A stretch of 64,000 bases of DNA from Anaerostipes rhamnosivorans (lineage in GTDB: Bacteria > Bacillota > Clostridia > Lachnospirales > Lachnospiraceae), in the NCBI RefSeq assembly GCF_005280655.1, contig NZ_CP040058.1, positions 405,001 to 469,000 of the forward strand, read 5' to 3'. Below are positions 60,912-64,000 of this stretch, piece by piece. The number at the start of each line of letters is the position of its first letter. The first letter of the stretch is position 1. The position numbers and the translations under genes were made by a program. Below the pieces are notes generated by a model. The model was given only the letters and a program-made list of their open reading frames with translations, was not told where the DNA came from and did not search any database.

Positions 60912-61511
60912 ATGAGTAAAGTAGAAGAAAATAAAAAGAGAAAGAAGACAGCGTTGCTTGATACGGCGTATCATCTGTTTACGCAGAATGGCTATCAAAA
61001 GACATCCATCTCTGATATCGTCAGTCAGGCGGGAGTTGCTAAGGGAACCTTTTATCTCTATTTTAAGGATAAGACAGACATCCGTTATAAACTGATCGCG
61101 CACCGGGCCGGCCTGATCTTTAAAAAGGCTTACCGGGATCTGGAAAAAGCCAATATCCGGCTGTTCGAAGACAAGATCGTATTTCTGGCGGACAATATCA
61201 TTGACCAGCTGTATAAAAATCCTACGCTCCTCAAGCTGATCTCCAAACATCTGGGATGGGGGATCTTTAAAAATGCCATGAACGAACCCATGGAGGGCGA
61301 CCACGAGAACATCTATGAGGTCTACATGAACCTCATGAAGGAATCCGGCCGGGAATTTGAGGAACCGGAGACCATGATCTACCTGATCGTGGAACTGATT
61401 TCTGCAAGCTGTTATAATGCTATTTTATTTGAACAGCCCGTGACATTAGAACAGTTGAAGCCATTCTTGTACAAAACGATCCGAAGTATTATAAAAAATC
61501 ATGAAAAATAG
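60912..61511 (+). CDS. TetR family regulator of the MMPL operon
   Basis: 199 residues, ATG after AAAGGGGGATGAACGCCA. N-terminal helix-turn-helix LDTAYHLFTQNGYQKTSISD, IVSQAGVAKGTFYLYFKDKT (about residues 15-55). Divergent from the MMPL/YhgE-like operon; three matching palindromes in the 178 nt between make it the likely repressor of that operon and of itself. Confidence 0.9.
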   Translation: MSKVEENKKRKKTALLDTAYHLFTQNGYQKTSISDIVSQAGVAKGTFYLYFKDKTDIRYKLIAHRAGLIFKKAYRDLEKANIRLFEDKIVFLADNIIDQLYKNPTLLKLISKHLGWGIFKNAMNEPMEGDHENIYEVYMNLMKESGREFEEPETMIYLIVELISASCYNAILFEQPVTLEQLKPFLYKTIRSIIKNHEK

Positions 61512-61623
61512 TAAATGTACGGTATTTTGAGCAAACAACCACAGGAAATCATGCTATAATGAGGGATACGAAAACTGTTAATCAGATGATGAGCCTCTCA
61601 TCAGTAGTTATAAGGAGTAATGA

Positions 61624-63039
61624 ATGAAATCTTGTGGTATTTTGCTGCCTATCTTTAGCCTGCCGTCCTCTTACGGCATTGGATGCTTTTCAAAAGAAGC
61701 CTACCAGTTTGTAGACTTTCTGAAATCAACCGGCCAGTCTTACTGGCAGATTCTTCCCCTGGGAACCATCGGGGAAGGAAATTCTCCATATTTATCCTAT
61801 TCAAGCTTCGCGGGAAGCGTATTATATATTGATTTGGAGCAGCTTCAGGCAGAGGGACTTCTGACTCCAGAAGAGTGCGACGGCTGGGAATTTTCCGACA
61901 GCGAAGAAAAAGTGGATTATGATAAAGTATTTATGTCCAGGGAAATCCTGCTGTGGATCGCATATAGCCGCTTCAGAGGGGGAAGAGACTACGAAGATTT
62001 CAAGAAGACCCATAAAGAATGGCTGGATGACTTCTGTAAATACATGAACTTAAAACAGCCGGGAAAAGGAAGAGAGTATTTTTGCTTCGTGCAGTACAAG
62101 TTCCTGAGCCAGTGGCTGAAACTTAAGCAGTATGCCAACACAAATGGCATCCAGATCATCGGGGACCTTCCGTTTTATGTGGCAAAGGAGGGCGCAGACT
62201 TTCTGGCCCACCCGGAAATGTTCCAGCTGGATGAAGACGGGAAACCAAGGGTGCAGGGGGGATGTCCACCGGATGCTTTTGCGGAGAACGGCCAGCTGTG
62301 GTCAAACCCTGTCTATGACTGGGAGTATCATAAGAATACAGATTATGACTGGTGGATGAAGAGACTAAGCCACAACTTTCTCTTGTACGATGTGCTGAGA
62401 CTAGATCATTTCCGGGGGTTTGACGAATATTTCGTGATTCCTGCGGATGCAGAGACAGCGGCCGGAGGGAAGTGGGAAAAAGGGCCTGGACTTGATTTCT
62501 TTCTCGCGTTAAAAAAGAAGCTGGGAGATGTAAAGATCATCGCCGAAGATCTGGGATTCCTGACAGACTCCGTGAGGGAGCTGCAGAGGGAGATCGGTTA
62601 TCCGGGTATGAAGATCCTGGAGTTTGCCTTCGGTGCATGGGACGACAGTGCTTATCTGCCGCATAAGTATGAGGATAATTGTGTGGTGTACACAGGAACC
62701 CATGACAATGACACAGCCATTGGATGGTATGAGAATATGTCAGAGGAGGACAGAAACTTTCTGCACCATTATCTGGAACACAGCACCATCGTTCCGACCG
62801 GACGTGTGAATTTGGATCTGATATCCCTGGCCCTTGAGAGCAGGGGGGATACGGTGATCATCCCACTTCAGGATTATCTTGGGCTCGGCAGCAGCGCAAG
62901 GATCAATACACCTTCTACAGTGGGAGAGAACTGGGAGTGGAGAGTGACAAAAGAACAGCTGGACAGCGAACTTAGGACCACCATTTTGACACTGCATGAC
63001 CGCTACCGCAACGAAGAAACGATAGAGAAGAACTCATAA
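61624..63039 (+). CDS. malQ: 4-alpha-glucanotransferase (amylomaltase)
   Basis: 471 residues. GH77 motifs: SPYLSYSSFAG, IIGDLPFYVAKEGADFLAHP, RLDHFRGFDEYFVIPA with the nucleophile region, IIAEDLGFL (acid/base Glu) and GTHDNDT. Transfers alpha-1,4-glucan segments to glucose or maltodextrins in glycogen and maltose use. Single gene with TAAGGAGTA ribosome site. Possibly co-transcribed with nth 14 nt later. Confidence 0.96.
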   Translation: MKSCGILLPIFSLPSSYGIGCFSKEAYQFVDFLKSTGQSYWQILPLGTIGEGNSPYLSYSSFAGSVLYIDLEQLQAEGLLTPEECDGWEFSDSEEKVDYDKVFMSREILLWIAYSRFRGGRDYEDFKKTHKEWLDDFCKYMNLKQPGKGREYFCFVQYKFLSQWLKLKQYANTNGIQIIGDLPFYVAKEGADFLAHPEMFQLDEDGKPRVQGGCPPDAFAENGQLWSNPVYDWEYHKNTDYDWWMKRLSHNFLLYDVLRLDHFRGFDEYFVIPADAETAAGGKWEKGPGLDFFLALKKKLGDVKIIAEDLGFLTDSVRELQREIGYPGMKILEFAFGAWDDSAYLPHKYEDNCVVYTGTHDNDTAIGWYENMSEEDRNFLHHYLEHSTIVPTGRVNLDLISLALESRGDTVIIPLQDYLGLGSSARINTPSTVGENWEWRVTKEQLDSELRTTILTLHDRYRNEETIEKNS

Positions 63040-63053
63040 GGAGCGTAAAACCT

Positions 63054-63704
63054 ATGGCGAAAGTATCCAAGAGGGTAACGAAGGAACGAGTGAGAAAGAT
63101 CTGCGATATTTTAAATGAAACCTATACCACAGAGTATAAATGTTACTTAAATCATGAAAATGCATGGCAGCTTCTGATCGCAACGATGCTCAGCGCACAG
63201 TGTACCGATGCCAGAGTCAACATTGTTACGGAAAAGCTGTTTAAGAAGTATACAAGCCTTGATGCATTTGCGAAAGCAGATCTGAAAGAACTGGAAAGAG
63301 ATATCTATTCCACGGGATTTTATAAGAATAAAGCAAAGAACATTATCGGTGCCGCCAGCCAGATCTTAGAGCGGCACGGAGGGGAAGTTCCGGAGAGCAT
63401 AGAAGAATTGACTGCTCTGGACGGTGTGGGAAGGAAAACAGCCAATGTGATCCGCGGCAATATTTTCCACGAACCCAGCATCGTGGTGGACACCCACGTG
63501 AAAAGGATATCTAAGAAACTATGTCTGACAAAAAATGATGATCCGGTTAAGATCGAGCATGATCTGATGAAAGTCCTGCCCAAAGAGCAGTGGATTCTTT
63601 ATAATATCCAGATCATCACTCACGGGAGGAATGTCTGCATCGCCAGACGGCCCAAGTGCGGGGAGTGTACCCTTCAGTCAGTCTGCCCGTCAAACGAGGT
63701 GTAG
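63054..63704 (+). CDS. nth: Endonuclease III
   Basis: 216 residues. Helix-hairpin-helix LDGVGRKTANV with the catalytic lysine near 127, VDTHV with the catalytic aspartate near 145, and the 4Fe-4S loop C-x6-C-x2-C-x5-C at the C-terminus. Removes oxidised pyrimidines and nicks abasic sites in base excision repair. Confidence 0.96.
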   Translation: MAKVSKRVTKERVRKICDILNETYTTEYKCYLNHENAWQLLIATMLSAQCTDARVNIVTEKLFKKYTSLDAFAKADLKELERDIYSTGFYKNKAKNIIGAASQILERHGGEVPESIEELTALDGVGRKTANVIRGNIFHEPSIVVDTHVKRISKKLCLTKNDDPVKIEHDLMKVLPKEQWILYNIQIITHGRNVCIARRPKCGECTLQSVCPSNEV

Positions 63705-63707
63705 CCT

Positions 63708-64000
63708 ATGAAGGAATATGTTGCTTTTGACCTGGAAACCACGGGACTATCTGTGGATGAAGACCAGGTGATTGAGATCGGCGCCGTCAAAGTCAAGGAC
63801 GGCAGGATCGCCGGAAAATATAACTGTATCATTTATCCGGAGCGGGAGGTCTCAGATTTTATCATCCAGCTGACCGGCATTTCTAGGAAAATGCTGGACG
63901 GCGGTATAGCACTGAGAGACGGTGTAGAAGGGTTTTTATCTTTCAGCGAGGGCTTTCCGGTGCTGGGGCATAATCTGATGTTTGACTATCGTTTTATGAA
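63708..64000 (+). CDS. DEDD-type 3'-5' exonuclease, truncated by window end
   Basis: ATG at 63708, three nt after the nth stop and open to the edge (97 codons seen). FDLETTGLSVDEDQVIEIGA is exonuclease motif I and LGHNLMFDYRFM is motif II of the DnaQ/PolC family. It could be a stand-alone epsilon-like exonuclease or the N-terminus of a DinG-type helicase; the missing part would decide. Confidence 0.88.
   Translation, partial: MKEYVAFDLETTGLSVDEDQVIEIGAVKVKDGRIAGKYNCIIYPEREVSDFIIQLTGISRKMLDGGIALRDGVEGFLSFSEGFPVLGHNLMFDYRFM

Overview
The window reads as a chromosome segment of a low-to-moderate GC, endospore-forming Firmicute, most likely a gut Lachnospiraceae of the Anaerostipes type. That is an inference from the SpoIIE-type phosphatase, the tilS-hpt-ftsH order, strong AGGAGG ribosome binding sites, multiple MATE and Crp/Fnr genes and clostridial phage families. 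No 16S or taxon marker is present.

Layout. 1-9771 is host backbone: a truncated Crp/Fnr regulator, a SpoIIE-like phosphatase, tilS-hpt-ftsH, a dicarboxylate symporter, tRNA-Tyr and tRNA-Leu, and a MATE pump with its MarR regulator. 9772-11450 is a repeat-rich stretch: two copies of a 323-375 nt structured repeat (the first copy at 5899), small hairpin elements, two small ORFs and a cold-shock gene with a long structured leader. 11452-38062 is a siphophage-type prophage with CI/Cro-like switch, replication genes, terminase, portal, head-tail connectors, a tail tube with an apparent +1-frameshift Ig extension, tape measure, Dit, an S74-chaperone tail protein, holin and amidase. 38207-50581 has a tRNA-Gly and then a compact Tad/type IVc-like locus (CpaF ATPase, TadB/TadC-like platform, several tiny pilin-like membrane peptides, a CPBP protease) ending in two very large secreted surface proteins. 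50686-64000 is host backbone again: HAD protein, ferredoxin and Crp/Fnr pair, tRNA-Phe and tRNA-Gly, GNAT, malic enzyme, MarR-MATE, a YhgE/Pip-like protein with an MMPL pump and TetR, malQ, nth and a truncated exonuclease.

The most unusual structure is the prophage. The scaffold and major capsid genes are absent from their usual place between portal and head-tail connector, where only 50 nt remain. Instead they lie downstream of the endolysin on the opposite strand, convergent with the late operon. They sit behind a second XRE repressor whose divergent promoter is a perfect TTGACA-N17-TATAAT with a palindromic operator inside the spacer. No integrase or recombinase gene is visible anywhere in the element and I found no att-like direct repeat. 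It may be a rearranged or domesticated phage, a fusion with a second phage or capsid-carrying satellite, or a phage-like particle producer.

Regulation is legible at many places: MarR, TetR and XRE palindromes sit on or beside promoters, and intrinsic terminators separate most transcription units.
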